Shown: positions 28,661 through 38,285, counted from the first letter of the stretch. The stretch: 64,000 nucleotides of DNA from Modicisalibacter tunisiensis (GCF_020148005.1 NZ_JAGXFD010000001.1:2915312-2979311); one strand, 5' to 3'. Numbers and translations are program-made. The notes: a model not told the origin generated them from the sequence alone.

Positions 28661-29245
28661 TCAGGCGCCGCGTTGCAAAAAGTTCGCCAGCAGCTCGTGG
28701 CCCTGGCGCGTCAGGATGGATTCCGGATGAAACTGGACCCCCTCGATATCCAGCGTCTTGTGGCGCAGCCCCATGATCAGCCCGGGGGTGACGTCGTCCT
28801 CGTCGACCCGGGCGGTCACCGTCAGGCACTCGGGCAGCCCCTCGTCGGCGACCACCAGCGAATGGTAGCGGGTCACCTCCAGCGGATCGGCCAGGCCGGC
28901 GAACACGCCCTCGCCGCGGTGGCGCACCCGCGAGGTCTTGCCGTGCATGACCTGCGGCGCGCGCACCACCGACCCACCGAACACCTGCCCGATGGCCTGA
29001 TGCCCCAGGCAGATGCCCAGGATCGGCAGCTTGCCGGCGAAATGCCGGATGACCTCCATCGAGATCCCCGCCTCATCCGGCGTGCAGGGGCCGGGGGAGA
29101 TCACGATATGCGTCGGCGCCAGGGCCTCGATCTCGGCCAGGGTGATGGCATCGTTGCGATGCGTCCGGACCTCGGCGCCCAGTTCGGCGAGATACTGCAC
29201 CACATTGAAGGTAAAGCTGTCGTAATTATCGATCATCAAGATCAT
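28661..29245 (-). CDS. trpG: Anthranilate synthase component II (glutamine amidotransferase)
   Basis: Provides ammonia from glutamine to TrpE (or, in many bacteria, also PabB). The 194-aa class I amidotransferase begins [14 protein letters not shown]; the nucleophile Cys79 lies in [15 protein letters not shown], and the His-Glu pair in [10 protein letters not shown] near residue 172. It is first in the trpGDC block and preceded by a leader peptide and attenuator. A ribosome site AGGAG is about 12 bases from the ATG. Confidence 0.95.
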   Translation of the reverse strand: MILMIDNYDSFTFNVVQYLAELGAEVRTHRNDAITLAEIEALAPTHIVISPGPCTPDEAGISMEVIRHFAGKLPILGICLGHQAIGQVFGGSVVRAPQVMHGKTSRVRHRGEGVFAGLADPLEVTRYHSLVVADEGLPECLTVTARVDEDDVTPGLIMGLRHKTLDIEGVQFHPESILTRQGHELLANFLQRGA

Positions 29246-29354
29246 TTGGGCTGCAAGCTCCTGATTTCATTGATTCACTGTGGCGAGATCGGCCTATCTT
29301 ACCCGCCCGCGTACTCACAACGCCCAAATCAACCCGCTTGTCGAGACGGCAGAC

Positions 29355-29382
29355 ACAAAAACGCCGCCCCGGAGGCGGCGTT
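29355..29382 (-). terminator. trp attenuator terminator (region 3:4 hairpin)
   Basis: On the minus strand AACGCCGCC and GGCGGCGTT pair over 9 bp and are followed by TTTTT. The same left arm can instead pair with an upstream segment (29403-29409), so this is a conditional terminator about 110 bp ahead of trpG. Confidence 0.85.
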
Positions 29383-29463
29383 GATACTCGGACACACGAC
29401 GACCGCCTCTTACTGGCCGAGGCGCCAAGCGTTGCCGTGGGTCGTGATCGCGAGAGTGTTCAT
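29372..29463 (-). promoter_or_regulatory. trp operon attenuator (regions 1, 2 and 3)
   Basis: Three mutually exclusive pairings are visible on the minus strand. Region 1 CGCCTC (29419-29424) pairs with region 2 GAGGCGG (29403-29409). Region 2 also pairs over 7 bp with region 3 CCGCCTC (29372-29378). Region 3 lies in the terminator stem. The single Trp codon of the leader peptide sits immediately before region 1, so a stalled ribosome would free region 2 for the antiterminator. Confidence 0.85.
29410..29463 (-). CDS. trpL: trp leader peptide, single Trp codon
   Basis: 17 codons reading MNTLAITTHGNAWRLGQ then TAA. The one Trp (residue 13) precedes attenuator region 1. No Shine-Dalgarno is present, and the predicted promoter places transcription start at or next to the ATG, so it is probably a leaderless message. 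Known trp leaders usually carry two or more Trp codons; the single one is unusual. Confidence 0.75.
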   Translation of the reverse strand: MNTLAITTHGNAWRLGQ

Positions 29464-29470
29464 GGCGGTT

Positions 29471-29499
29471 ATAGTGTGGCGGCAGGCGATGGCTGTCAA
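29471..29499 (-). promoter_or_regulatory. Sigma-70 promoter of trpL-trpGDC
   Basis: Exact TTGACA (29494-29499) and CACTAT (29471-29476) with a 17-bp spacer; TATAAC overlaps the -10 at a longer, 20-bp spacing. Start of transcription would fall within a base or two of the leader-peptide ATG at 29463. Confidence 0.65.
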
Positions 29500-29535
29500 G
29501 CCGGCCCCGGCAGCGCCGGGGCCGGGCTGCAAGGC

Positions 29536-31232
29536 TCAGAACTCGCTCCAGTCATCCTCCGGCGCGGTATCCTGGTGGGCGTGACGACGACCGGCACTCT
29601 GCCCGCCATGCCCGGCACTTGCCGAACGTCCCTTGCCGCCGGAAGCCGGCAGGCGTGCCACGCCGCTTCCCTGTCCGGAGGCGGCGGAGCCATCGACACG
29701 GAAGGTGCCGACGATCGACAGCAGCTGCTCGGCCTGCTCCTCGAGCGAGGCGGCGGCGGCGCTCGACTGCTCCACCAGCGAGGCGTTCTGCTGGGTGGCC
29801 GAGTCCATCTGGGTGATGGCGACGTTGATCTGCTCGATGCCGCTGTTCTGCTCCCGGGTGGCATGGGAGATTTCGCTCATCAGGTGCGAGACCCGGCGAA
29901 TCGCCTCGACCGTCTCATTGATGGTCTCGCCGCTGCGCTCGGCCTGCTCGGCACCCTTCTCGATACGCGCCGTGGAAGCCTCGAGCATCTCGCGGATCTC
30001 GCGGGCGGAATCCGCGCTGCGGCTGGCCAGGGAGCGCACCTCGCTGGCGACCACGGCGAAGCCGCGCCCCTGCTCGCCGGCCCGGGCCGCCTCCACCGAG
30101 GCGTTGAGCGCCAGGATGTTGGTCTGGAAGGCAATGGAGTCGATGACGCCGATGATGTCGTTGATCTTCTTCGAACTCTCGGCGATCTCGCGCATCAGCG
30201 TGACGGTGCGCTGGACCTCCTCGCCACCGCTTTCGGCGGTCGACGACGCCTGGCTGGACAGTCGGTCCGCCTCGACGGCCGAGTCGGTGTTCTGGCGCAC
30301 GGTCGAAGCCATCTCCTCCATGCTGGAGGCGGTTTCCTGAATCGCCGAGGCCTGCTCCTCGGTGCGCGACGACAGGTCCTGACTGCCTGCCGCGATCTCG
30401 CGGGCACCGGTAAAGACGCTGTCGCTGCTCTGGCGCAGCGAGGTGACCACGTCCTTGAGCCGCTGCTGCATGCGCCCGAGGGCACCGAACAGCTTTCCGA
30501 TCTCGTTGTTGCCCCGCTCGTCGATACGGGAGGTGAGATCCCCCTTGGCGATCCGCTCGAAGTGCTCCACCGCCTCGTCCAGCGGCCGCACGACGATACG
30601 GATCATGCCCACCCGAAGCAGCACCGCCAGCACCAGCGCGAGGACCAGAAGACCGACGGAGAGAGCATTGACGACCTGCCCCATCCGCGCGGTTTCGGCA
30701 ATCAGCTCATCACCACGAGTCTCGATATAATGGACGAAATCACGCACGGCGGTATCGAAGCTACCATAGGCATCCTTCAGTGCAGCTGTCTGCTCCTGAA
30801 CGGCAGCCGGACTGGGATTCGCCAGCAGGGGCTGCAGCGTGTTATCGACGAGCCCCTGATAGGCTTGGGTGATCGTCTTCACGTAGGGAGCGCGTCTTGA
30901 GCCATCCTGCAGCGGGACGGCCTGGAACTGCTGAAAGCGTTCCCGGGCGCGGTCGAGATACTCCTGAGCCTCGGCCTTGCTGGCCTGGGCTTCCTGAGTA
31001 CTGCCCTGGCGACTGAACGTCGCGTAGGCCTTCAGGGCCGATTCGGCGTTGAGCAGGTTCACCTGGGTGGGTTGATCGTGTTGGCCTGCTCGATGTTGAT
31101 ATCCGACAGTTCGTTGACTGCCTGGGAGCCTGTCTGGTTCGAATAGATTCCCACGGCGCTGATCAGGGCGATCATCAGCACCAGGGCCGCCAGAGCGAGT
31201 GTCAGGCTCCGGCGTATGGAAAGGTTGCTCAT
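29536..31232 (-). pseudogene. Methyl-accepting chemotaxis protein, interrupted by a frameshift
   Basis: One chemoreceptor gene split into two frames. The first part (31232-31059) encodes the N-terminal membrane helix ([22 protein letters not shown]) and stops after [10 protein letters not shown]; the second (31062-29536, 508 aa from a GTG) supplies the rest of the sensor domain, a second helix, HAMP, and the signalling hairpin [20 protein letters not shown]. It ends DDWSEF, resembling the CheR/CheB-tethering pentapeptide. Adding one C in the CCC run near 31066 restores [12 protein letters not shown], so a one-base deletion or sequencing error is likely. The upstream GTG overlaps the stop by 4 bp, so some restart is possible. 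Transcribed from a sigma-28 promoter. Confidence 0.85.
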
Positions 31233-31278
31233 TCGACTTACTCCGCCACGCATGGATGGGAAAGGGCTGCTTTTCCCT

Positions 31279-31305
31279 TTATCGGCGGAAGCGCATGAAC
31301 CTTAA
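31279..31305 (-). promoter_or_regulatory. Sigma-28 (FliA) promoter of the chemoreceptor gene
   Basis: On the minus strand TTAAGGTT, an 11-bp spacer, and GCCGATAA. The -10 element matches the FliA consensus exactly and the -35 at six of eight positions. It lies about 47 bp before the start codon, which has GGAG upstream. Confidence 0.85.
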
Positions 31306-31380
31306 GCCGGAATACGCACTATTTCTTAACCAATGTAAGCAAGCCCGGCGGCCCGCAGACATGACACAACAAGCACCCGC

Positions 31381-31406
31381 GCCCCGCCTGCCGAGGCAGA
31401 CGGGGC
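31381..31406 (-). terminator. Hairpin downstream of trpE
   Basis: GCCCCGCCTGCC / GGCAGACGGGGC pairs over about 11 bp (one G-T) around a tight loop, about 30 bp after the trpE stop. It lacks a T-run on the transcribed side, so it is only a probable terminator. Confidence 0.45.
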
Positions 31407-31437
31407 ATGGTCCATGCCGTCGCGTGGAACGTGGGGA

Positions 31438-32937
31438 TCAAGAGAGGTTGTCGAGGCCGCGCTCGGCCATGGCCACGGCGCGGAACAGCGCCCGCCCCTT
31501 GTTGAGGGTCTCCTGCCATTCGCTGTCCGGGTCCGAGTCGGCGACGATGCCGGCGCCGGCCTGGATGTGCAGCTCGCCGTCCTTGATCACCGCGGTGCGA
31601 ATGGCGATCGCGGTGTCCATGTTGCCGTGCCAGGACAGGTAGCCCACCGCCCCCGAGTAGACGCCGCGCTTGACCGGCTCGAGCTCGTCGATGATCTCCA
31701 GCGCGCGGATCTTCGGCGCACCGGAGAGCGTGCCCGCCGGGAAGGTCGCGCGCAGCACGTCCATGGCGGTCATGCCCGGCTTCAGCCGTCCGGTGACCTG
31801 GGAGACGATGTGCATGACGTGGGAGTAGCGCTCCACGGCCATGTTGTCGGTGACCGTCACCGAGCCGGTCTCGCTGATGCGGCCCACGTCGTTGCGCCCC
31901 AGGTCGATCAGCATGACATGCTCGGCGATCTCCTTGGGATCGGCCAGCAGGTCGGCCTCGAGCGCGCGATCCTCCTCCTCGTTGCGCCCGCGCTTGCGGG
32001 TGCCGGCGATCGGCCGCACCGTGACCTCGCCCTCCTCGAGGCGGGTGAGGATCTCCGGCGAGGAGCCCACCACGTGATGGTCGCCGAGGTTGAAGAAGAA
32101 CATGTAGGGCGACGGGTTGAGGCTGCGCAGCGCGCGGTAGAGATCCAGCGGCGGCGCCTGGTAGGGAATCGACATGCGCTGCGAGGGCACGCACTGCATG
32201 ATGTCGCCGGCCTTGATGTATTCCTTGATGGTTTCCACCGCGGCCTTGAAGCCTTCCTCGGTGAAGCCCGAGGTGAAGTCGCCCTCTTCCACCGCCGCCC
32301 GGCCGGTCCCCGGGCTGACGGTGTTGAGGGTCGCGCTGCGCAGGCGGACCTCGAGCGACTCGAGATGCTGGCTGGCGCGTTCGTGGGCACCTTCCCGGCT
32401 CGGATCGACATGGGTCCACAGGGTCAGGCGGCCGGACAGGTTGTCGAACACCACCAGATCGTCGCAGACCATCAGCAGGATGTCGGGCACGCCGATCGGG
32501 TCAGGCTTGGTCGCCACCTTGGCGCCGTTCAGACGCGGCTCGATGTAGCGGATGGTGTCGTAGCCGAAATAGCCGACCAGCCCGCCGTCGAAACGCGGCT
32601 GATCATCGAGCCGCGGTACCCGGAAGCGTGCCTGGAACTGCTCGATCCAGGCCAGCGGATCGGCCACCTCGCTCGCCCCGAGGCAATCGTCATCGACGAT
32701 GTGGCGCACCTCGTGGCCCCGCACCTCGATGCGCTCGCGCGACGGCAAGCCGATGATCGAGTAGCGGCCCCACTTCTCGCCGCCCTGCACCGACTCGAGC
32801 AGGAAGGTCCAGGGCGCGTCCGCGAGCTTGAGGTAGGTGGACAGCGGGGTATCGAGGTCGGCCAGCACCTCGCGGGTGACCGGGATACGGTTGTAGCCGG
32901 CGGCGGCCAGCTCGGCAAAGCGTTGCGGGGTCATCAT
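31438..32937 (-). CDS. trpE: Anthranilate synthase component I
   Basis: Converts chorismate to anthranilate with TrpG-derived ammonia; the committed and feedback-inhibited step of tryptophan synthesis. The 499 aa include the Trp-sensing LLES motif (FLLESVQGG, about 46-54), [30 protein letters not shown] and [22 protein letters not shown], and [20 protein letters not shown]. It is separated from trpGDC by the chemoreceptor gene and a promoter plus attenuator, so trpE must be controlled independently. No Trp leader peptide was found upstream of it. Confidence 0.96.
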   Translation of the reverse strand: MMTPQRFAELAAAGYNRIPVTREVLADLDTPLSTYLKLADAPWTFLLESVQGGEKWGRYSIIGLPSRERIEVRGHEVRHIVDDDCLGASEVADPLAWIEQFQARFRVPRLDDQPRFDGGLVGYFGYDTIRYIEPRLNGAKVATKPDPIGVPDILLMVCDDLVVFDNLSGRLTLWTHVDPSREGAHERASQHLESLEVRLRSATLNTVSPGTGRAAVEEGDFTSGFTEEGFKAAVETIKEYIKAGDIMQCVPSQRMSIPYQAPPLDLYRALRSLNPSPYMFFFNLGDHHVVGSSPEILTRLEEGEVTVRPIAGTRKRGRNEEEDRALEADLLADPKEIAEHVMLIDLGRNDVGRISETGSVTVTDNMAVERYSHVMHIVSQVTGRLKPGMTAMDVLRATFPAGTLSGAPKIRALEIIDELEPVKRGVYSGAVGYLSWHGNMDTAIAIRTAVIKDGELHIQAGAGIVADSDPDSEWQETLNKGRALFRAVAMAERGLDNLS

Positions 32938-33160
32938 TCTCGTCGATTCCTTGGAACGAAGGGGACGGCGTCAGGGCGAACGGAAGGAGCTGCGGTCGCG
33001 CTTCACCATCGCCAGCCGCGGGAGCGCATGGACGGGACGCGCCGGGGCGTGAACGTTCCCCGCAAGGGCAGACGAGACTTCAACATGATCGGGATCCGTT
33101 GATTGCGGAATCTTATTGACAGGGCGCCATTGATAGCCTTTGGCATGGCGCCTCGCCACC

Positions 33161-33826
33161 CTAAACGAGTTCCGCCAGCGATTCAACTTCCCCATCGGGG
33201 CCCGCCAGCGACACCGGCTCGCCATGATTGTAGCCATACGGCACGGCGAGGGTACGAAATCCGGCACGCCGGCCGGCCTCCACGTCGTGGCGCGAATCGC
33301 CGACCATTAGCGCGGCCTCGGGCGCCACGCCCAGCCGTTCGGCGACATGCGTCAGCGGCAGCGGATCGGGCTTCTTGCGCGGCAGGGAATCGCCGCCGAC
33401 GGCCATCGCGAAGTACGCCTGCAGCGACAACGCCGAGAGGATCGGCGCGATGAAGGCCTCGGGCTTGTTGGTAATCAGCGCCAGCGTGAACCCTTGGGCC
33501 TTCAGGGCCGTCAGCGCCTCGCGCACGCCGGGATAGAGACGCGTCCGGGCACAGGGCGTCGCCGCGTAATGACGCAGGAAACGCTCATGCGCGTCCTCCC
33601 GGCCCGCTGCTTCGCCCGCGCCGTCCCCGGCATGCGCCAGCGCCCGCTCGACCAGCTTGCGCGAGCCGTTGCCGACCCAGTCCCGGACCTTCGCCTCGCC
33701 GGCCGGCGGCAGCCCCAGGTCGGCGAGCATCGCATCCACGGCGGCGGCGAGATCCGGCACGGAATCGATCAGGGTGCCATCCAGGTCGAAGGCAATCAGC
33801 TGGATCCCCTGCAGGTGTGGCGACAT
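33161..33826 (-). CDS. gph: Phosphoglycolate phosphatase
   Basis: HAD-superfamily phosphatase that removes 2-phosphoglycolate formed during DNA repair. The 221-aa protein carries HAD motif I IAFDLDGTLIDSVPDL (about 10-25), motif II LALITNKP, motif III Lys in PRKKPDP and motif IV VGDSRHDVEAGRRAG. Start ATG follows AAGGAG. The rpe-gph-trpE order known from many gammaproteobacteria survives here but is broken by ndh and a GIY-YIG gene between rpe and gph. Confidence 0.92.
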   Translation of the reverse strand: MSPHLQGIQLIAFDLDGTLIDSVPDLAAAVDAMLADLGLPPAGEAKVRDWVGNGSRKLVERALAHAGDGAGEAAGREDAHERFLRHYAATPCARTRLYPGVREALTALKAQGFTLALITNKPEAFIAPILSALSLQAYFAMAVGGDSLPRKKPDPLPLTHVAERLGVAPEAALMVGDSRHDVEAGRRAGFRTLAVPYGYNHGEPVSLAGPDGEVESLAELV

Positions 33827-34052
33827 GATTTCTCTCCTTTGCTGGCGGTTCCTGTCGGCAGGCTCTGTCACGAAAGTAATATTACGAATAAAGTATCCCC
33901 AAGCGGCGACAGAATGTAGGATTTTTTTGTTAACAAGCTTATAATAAGCCTTATTAAAAACCCGCAGGAGTGCGCACCCGGTCTCCCGAACCGTTCTCCT
34001 GACCCGGGCGACCCGATTTTCTCGCTTGACATACCCATCTACAGGAGCACCC

Positions 34053-35351
34053 ATGACCAAACCACGCATCGTGGTTGTCGGCGGCGGCGCAGGCGGACTG
34101 GAGCTGGTGACCCGGCTGGGCCACCGCCTCGGCAAGCGCCGGAAGGCGGACGTCGTCCTCGTCGACCGCAATCCCACCCACATCTGGAAACCCCTGCTGC
34201 ACGAGGTGGCCACCGGCGTTCTCGACTCGGGACTCGACGAGGTCTCCTACCAGGGCCATTCCAAGGCCCACGGCTACCGCTTCCAGCGCGGCACCCTGAG
34301 CGACCTGGATCGCGAGGCGCGCACCATCACCCTGGCGCCGATCCTCGATGAGGACGACAGCGTGGTCCTGCCGGCCCGCCAGATCGAGTACGACTACCTG
34401 GTGTTCGCCCTGGGCAGCGTCTCCAACGACTTCGGCACGCCCGGGGTCGCCGAGCACTGCCACTTCCTCGACAGCCCGCAGCAGGCCGAGACCTTTCGCC
34501 AGGCCATGCTCACCACCTTCATGCGCTACAGCGACCCGGAGCGGCGCACCCATCCCAAGCTGTCGGTGGGGCTCGTCGGCGCCGGGGCGACCGGCGTGGA
34601 ACTCGCCGCGGAGCTCTTCGATGCCTCCAAGATGCTGCACAGCTACGGGTTCACGGCACTCGACAGCGGCAAGCTCGACGTCCACCTGATCGAGGCCGCC
34701 CCGCGCATCCTCCCCGCCCTGCCGGAGCGCTTCGGTCGCACGGTCCATCGCGAACTGGAAAAGCTCGGCGTGCACATCCACGTCGACACCCGGGTCACCT
34801 GCGCCGACGAATCGGGTTTCGTCACCGCCGACGGCGAACGCATCCAGACCGCGCTCAACGTCTGGGCGGCCGGCATCCGCGCCCCGGCCTTCCTCTCCGA
34901 GCTGGGCCTGAGCACCGAGCGCAATCACCAGATCCGGGTGAACGCGACCCTGCAGAGCGTCGACGATCCGCGCATCTTCGCGCTGGGCGATTGCGCGGCC
35001 TGCCCCCAGGCCGACGGCAAGCGTGTGCCGCCACGCGCCCAGGCGGCCCATCAACAGGCCAGCCGCCTCTATCACAACCTGCTCGCGGCTCTCGCCGGAA
35101 AGCCGCTCAAGGAGTTCGTCTTCCGCGACCGCGGCTCGCTGATCTCGCTGGCCCATTTCGATGCCGTGGGCAGCCTGATGCGCGGTGCCTCGGCACGCAG
35201 TCTGTTCATCGAGGGCCGCCTGGCCAAGCTGTTCTACGCCTCGCTGTATCGCATGCACCAACGCTCCATCCACGGCACCGTCAAGACCGGCATGACCGTG
35301 GTGGTCGACGGCCTCAACCGCTTCCTGCGCCCCAAGATGAAGCTCCACTGA
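34053..35351 (+). CDS. ndh: Type II NADH dehydrogenase
   Basis: Non-proton-pumping NADH:quinone oxidoreductase on the inner membrane. The 432-aa flavoprotein has FAD-binding IVVVGGGAGGLELVTRL (about 5-21), VDRNPTHIWKPLLHEVATG, NAD-binding VGLVGAGATGVELAAEL (about 176-192) and the C-terminal FAD contact FALGDCAACPQ followed by PPRAQAAHQQA. ATG follows AGGAG; an upstream ATG in frame at 34026 lacks a ribosome site. The AT-rich 226 bp upstream contain an exact TATAAT at 33940-33945, a possible -10 element. It lies on the opposite strand within the rpe-gph-trpE block. Confidence 0.92.
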   Translation: MTKPRIVVVGGGAGGLELVTRLGHRLGKRRKADVVLVDRNPTHIWKPLLHEVATGVLDSGLDEVSYQGHSKAHGYRFQRGTLSDLDREARTITLAPILDEDDSVVLPARQIEYDYLVFALGSVSNDFGTPGVAEHCHFLDSPQQAETFRQAMLTTFMRYSDPERRTHPKLSVGLVGAGATGVELAAELFDASKMLHSYGFTALDSGKLDVHLIEAAPRILPALPERFGRTVHRELEKLGVHIHVDTRVTCADESGFVTADGERIQTALNVWAAGIRAPAFLSELGLSTERNHQIRVNATLQSVDDPRIFALGDCAACPQADGKRVPPRAQAAHQQASRLYHNLLAALAGKPLKEFVFRDRGSLISLAHFDAVGSLMRGASARSLFIEGRLAKLFYASLYRMHQRSIHGTVKTGMTVVVDGLNRFLRPKMKLH

Positions 35352-35368
35352 GCCCCGCCGAGCGCGAC

Positions 35369-35692
35369 TCACCCATGATCGCGCTCCTCGCGCCTGGCCG
35401 CCAGCCAGGCGCGCTTGGCCGGAGCCCGCTGGCGCTTGAGCCAGGCCTCGAGCCGCAGTGCCTCGCCGCGGCTCCCCACCGTCTGGCGATACACCAGCCT
35501 GAGCGGTCCCTTGCCGCGCAGCGCCCGTGCGCCGCGCCGACCACCGCGTTGATGTTCGCGAAAGCGCCGCTCGACATCCGTCGAGATGCCGGTATACAGC
35601 GCCCCCGTCGCCGTCTCGATGACGTAGAGAGACCAGCATGGCACCGCGCCGTGCTCCTCATCGCCGCGCACGAGCGCCTCGGCGTCGCCCAC
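35369..35692 (-). CDS. GIY-YIG nuclease-family protein (UPF0213/YhbQ type)
   Basis: 107-aa protein with a stand-alone GIY-YIG domain: [20 protein letters not shown] (about 20-39) carries the YVI...YTG pair, [20 protein letters not shown] the conserved Arg and His, and [12 protein letters not shown] the catalytic Glu. It resembles E. coli YhbQ, reported as a DNA-damage-linked endonuclease. It ends 18 bp from the convergent ndh stop and starts 5 bp after rpe, with which it is probably cotranscribed. Confidence 0.87.
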   Translation of the reverse strand: MGDAEALVRGDEEHGAVPCWSLYVIETATGALYTGISTDVERRFREHQRGGRRGARALRGKGPLRLVYRQTVGSRGEALRLEAWLKRQRAPAKRAWLAARREERDHG

Positions 35693-35697
35693 GACGC

Positions 35698-36396
35698 TCA
35701 GGCCTTGGCGAGTTCATCGCGCAGCGCGCGGATCACGCCGTCATAGCGGTGCGGCTCGTCGGCATTGCGGGCCTTGAAGATCGCCGATCCGGCGACGAAG
35801 GTGTCGGCTCCGGCGCGGGCGATCTCGGCGATGTTATCGACCTTGACACCGCCGTCGATCTCCAGGCGAATCGGCCGCCCGCTGGCGTCGATGCGCCGCC
35901 GCGCCTCGCGCAGCTTGTCGAGGGTGCCGGGAATGAACGCCTGGCCGCCGAAGCCGGGATTGACGCTCATCAGCAGCACCATGTCGAGCTTGTCCATCAC
36001 GTAGTCGAGGTAGTGCAGCGGCGTGGCCGGATTGAACACCAGACCGGCCTTGCAGCCGCCGTCGCGGATCAGCTGCAGCGAGCGATCGATGTGCGCGGAG
36101 GCTTCGGGATGGAAGGTGATATAGGTGGCGCCGGCGTCGATGAACTGGCGGATCAGGTCGTCCACCGGACTGACCATCAGATGGGCGTCGATGGGCGCGG
36201 TCACGCCGTGCCTGCGCAGCGCCTCGCAGACCATCGGGCCGATGGTCAGGTTGGGGACGTAGTGGTTGTCCATGACATCGAAGTGGACGATGTCGGCACC
36301 GGACGCCAGCACGTCATCCACCTCCTGGCCCAGACAGGCGAAGTCGGCGGAGAGGATCGAGGGCGCGATCTGGAAATCGGGATTCGGGTCGGACAT
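35698..36396 (-). CDS. rpe: Ribulose-phosphate 3-epimerase
   Basis: Interconverts ribulose-5-phosphate and xylulose-5-phosphate in the pentose phosphate pathway. The 232-aa TIM barrel shows [16 protein letters not shown] (about 11-26), [19 protein letters not shown] with catalytic Asp, [35 protein letters not shown] and [12 protein letters not shown]. The remaining phosphate-binding loop is [12 protein letters not shown]. It leads a short minus-strand unit with the GIY-YIG gene. Confidence 0.96.
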   Translation of the reverse strand: MSDPNPDFQIAPSILSADFACLGQEVDDVLASGADIVHFDVMDNHYVPNLTIGPMVCEALRRHGVTAPIDAHLMVSPVDDLIRQFIDAGATYITFHPEASAHIDRSLQLIRDGGCKAGLVFNPATPLHYLDYVMDKLDMVLLMSVNPGFGGQAFIPGTLDKLREARRRIDASGRPIRLEIDGGVKVDNIAEIARAGADTFVAGSAIFKARNADEPHRYDGVIRALRDELAKA

Positions 36397-36533
36397 GGCT
36401 CGGCAATCGGGTTGGCAAAAGCCGCCATTCTACCCCACAACGCGCCATTCCGGGGGCATCGGGTTTGCAGGTTCGGGGACCGGCGTCGATAGTGAAACCG
36501 ACCCATCCATCAGAACCGTCAGGGAGAGCCTCG

Positions 36534-38285
36534 ATGCCGATCGTCCATTCCCGCCCGCGCCGACTGTGGCGCCGCACCATTCGCCTGCTGATCGCCACCA
36601 CCCTGGTGACCAGCGTGCCGCTGGCCGTCGCCGACTCGCGCGCGATCCTCGAGGGCGAACGCTTCCACCCCGAGGTCGGTGCCCACGGCATGGTGGCCAC
36701 CAGCCACTTCCTCGCCTCGCAGGTCGCCCACGACGTGCTCGCCGACGGCGGCAACGCGGTGGATGCCGCGGTGACCGCGGGCTTCGCCCTGGCGGTGACC
36801 CAGCCGCGCTCCGGCAATATCGGCGGCGGGGGCTTCATGCTGATCTCCGACGAGAAGAGCGGCAAGGTGATCGCCATCGACTACCGCGAGAAGGCGCCCT
36901 CCGCCGCCTACGAGACGATGTTCCAGAATGACGCGGGCGAGGCGGTGCCGCGACTGTCGCGCTTCACCCACAACGCCTCCGGCGTCCCCGGCACGGTGGC
37001 CGGGCTGGCACTGGCGCTCGACCAGTACGGCACCCTGAGCCTCGCCGAGGCCCTGGCGCCGGCGATCGACCTGGCCGAGAACGGCTTTCCCCTGCCGCAG
37101 CGCTTCGTCGACGGCATCGAGCAGGCCCGCGAGCGGCTCGAGAAGTGGCCGGCGACCCGCGCCAAGTTCTTCAAGCCCGACGGCAGCCGCTACGATGTCG
37201 GCGACATCTACCGCCAGCCGGACCTCGCCGCCACCCTCAAGCGCATCGCCGACAAGGGCCCGCGCGAGTTCTACGAGGGCGAGACCGCCCGGCTGATCGC
37301 CGCCGAGATGCAGGATCACGACGGCCTGATGACCCGCGAGGACCTCGCCGCCTACCAGCCGACGATCCGCGAGCCCAGCCACGGCACCTACCGCGGCTAC
37401 GACGTCTACGCCATGAGCCCGCCCTCCTCCGGCGGCGTGCACATCGTGCAGATGCTCAACATCCTCGAGGGCTACGACATCGGCGCCATGGGCTTCAACT
37501 CGGCCGACACCATCCACGTCATGGCCGAGGCGATGAAGCGCGCCTATGCCGATCGTTCCAAGTACCTGGGCGACACCGACTTCGTCGACGTGCCGCTCGA
37601 GGGGCTGACCTCCAAGGCCTACGCCGACGAGCTGCGCGCCGAGATCCCGCTCGACCAGGCCACGCCCAGCACCGAGATCGCCCCCGGCAAGCCGCTGCCC
37701 TACGAGTCCAACGAGACCACCCATTTCTCGATCGCCGACGACAACGGCCTGGCGGTCTCCAACACCTACACCATCAACTTCAGCTACGGCTCGGGAATCG
37801 TGGTCGAGGGCGCGGGCTTTCTGCTCAACAACGAGATGGACGACTTCTCGGCCAAGCCCGGCGTGCCCAATGCCTACGGCCTGATCGGCGGCGAAGCCAA
37901 CAAGGTCGAACCCAACAAGCGCATGCTGTCGTCGATGACCCCGACCATCGTCAAGAAGGACGGCCACAACGTCCTGATCACCGGCAGCCCCGGCGGCTCG
38001 CGGATCATCACCACCACGCTGCAGGTGCTGATGAACGTCATCGATCACGACATGAACGTCCAGACCGCCGTCAGCGTGCCGCGCATCCATCATCAGTGGC
38101 TGCCCGACGAGATTCGCATCGAACAGGGCATCAGCCCCGACACCATCGCCCTGCTCGAGGCGATGGGCCACACCGTCAGCCAGCAGGACGCCATGGGCGC
38201 CGCGCAGTCGATCCTGATCGACGACGGCACCTTCTACGGCGGCGCCGACCCCCGGCGCTCGACCTCCTCGGCGATGGGCCTGTAA
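36534..38285 (+). CDS. ggt: Gamma-glutamyltransferase
   Basis: Periplasmic Ntn-hydrolase that cleaves or transfers the gamma-glutamyl group of glutathione. 583 aa with an Arg-rich N terminus and signal helix (LLIATTLVTSVPLAVA, about 20-35). NIGGGGFML, the autoprocessing/nucleophile Thr in ESNETTHFSIADDNGLAVSN (about 392-410), GILLNN-like GFLLNNEMDDFSAKPGVPN, and ITGSPGGSRIITTTLQVLMN match the family. The precursor should cleave before that Thr into large and small subunits. RBS GGGAGAG precedes the ATG. A weak terminator follows. Confidence 0.93.
   Translation: MPIVHSRPRRLWRRTIRLLIATTLVTSVPLAVADSRAILEGERFHPEVGAHGMVATSHFLASQVAHDVLADGGNAVDAAVTAGFALAVTQPRSGNIGGGGFMLISDEKSGKVIAIDYREKAPSAAYETMFQNDAGEAVPRLSRFTHNASGVPGTVAGLALALDQYGTLSLAEALAPAIDLAENGFPLPQRFVDGIEQARERLEKWPATRAKFFKPDGSRYDVGDIYRQPDLAATLKRIADKGPREFYEGETARLIAAEMQDHDGLMTREDLAAYQPTIREPSHGTYRGYDVYAMSPPSSGGVHIVQMLNILEGYDIGAMGFNSADTIHVMAEAMKRAYADRSKYLGDTDFVDVPLEGLTSKAYADELRAEIPLDQATPSTEIAPGKPLPYESNETTHFSIADDNGLAVSNTYTINFSYGSGIVVEGAGFLLNNEMDDFSAKPGVPNAYGLIGGEANKVEPNKRMLSSMTPTIVKKDGHNVLITGSPGGSRIITTTLQVLMNVIDHDMNVQTAVSVPRIHHQWLPDEIRIEQGISPDTIALLEAMGHTVSQQDAMGAAQSILIDDGTFYGGADPRRSTSSAMGL

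Noticed and set aside
32938..33160. A second trp leader peptide ahead of trpE
   Set aside because: Short minus-strand reading frames there contain no Trp codons and no terminator/antiterminator pairing was found.
33827..34052. Promoter pair in the AT-rich gph-ndh gap
   Set aside because: An exact TATAAT is present, but the hexamer 17 bp upstream (TAGGAT) is a poor -35, so it is only mentioned under ndh.
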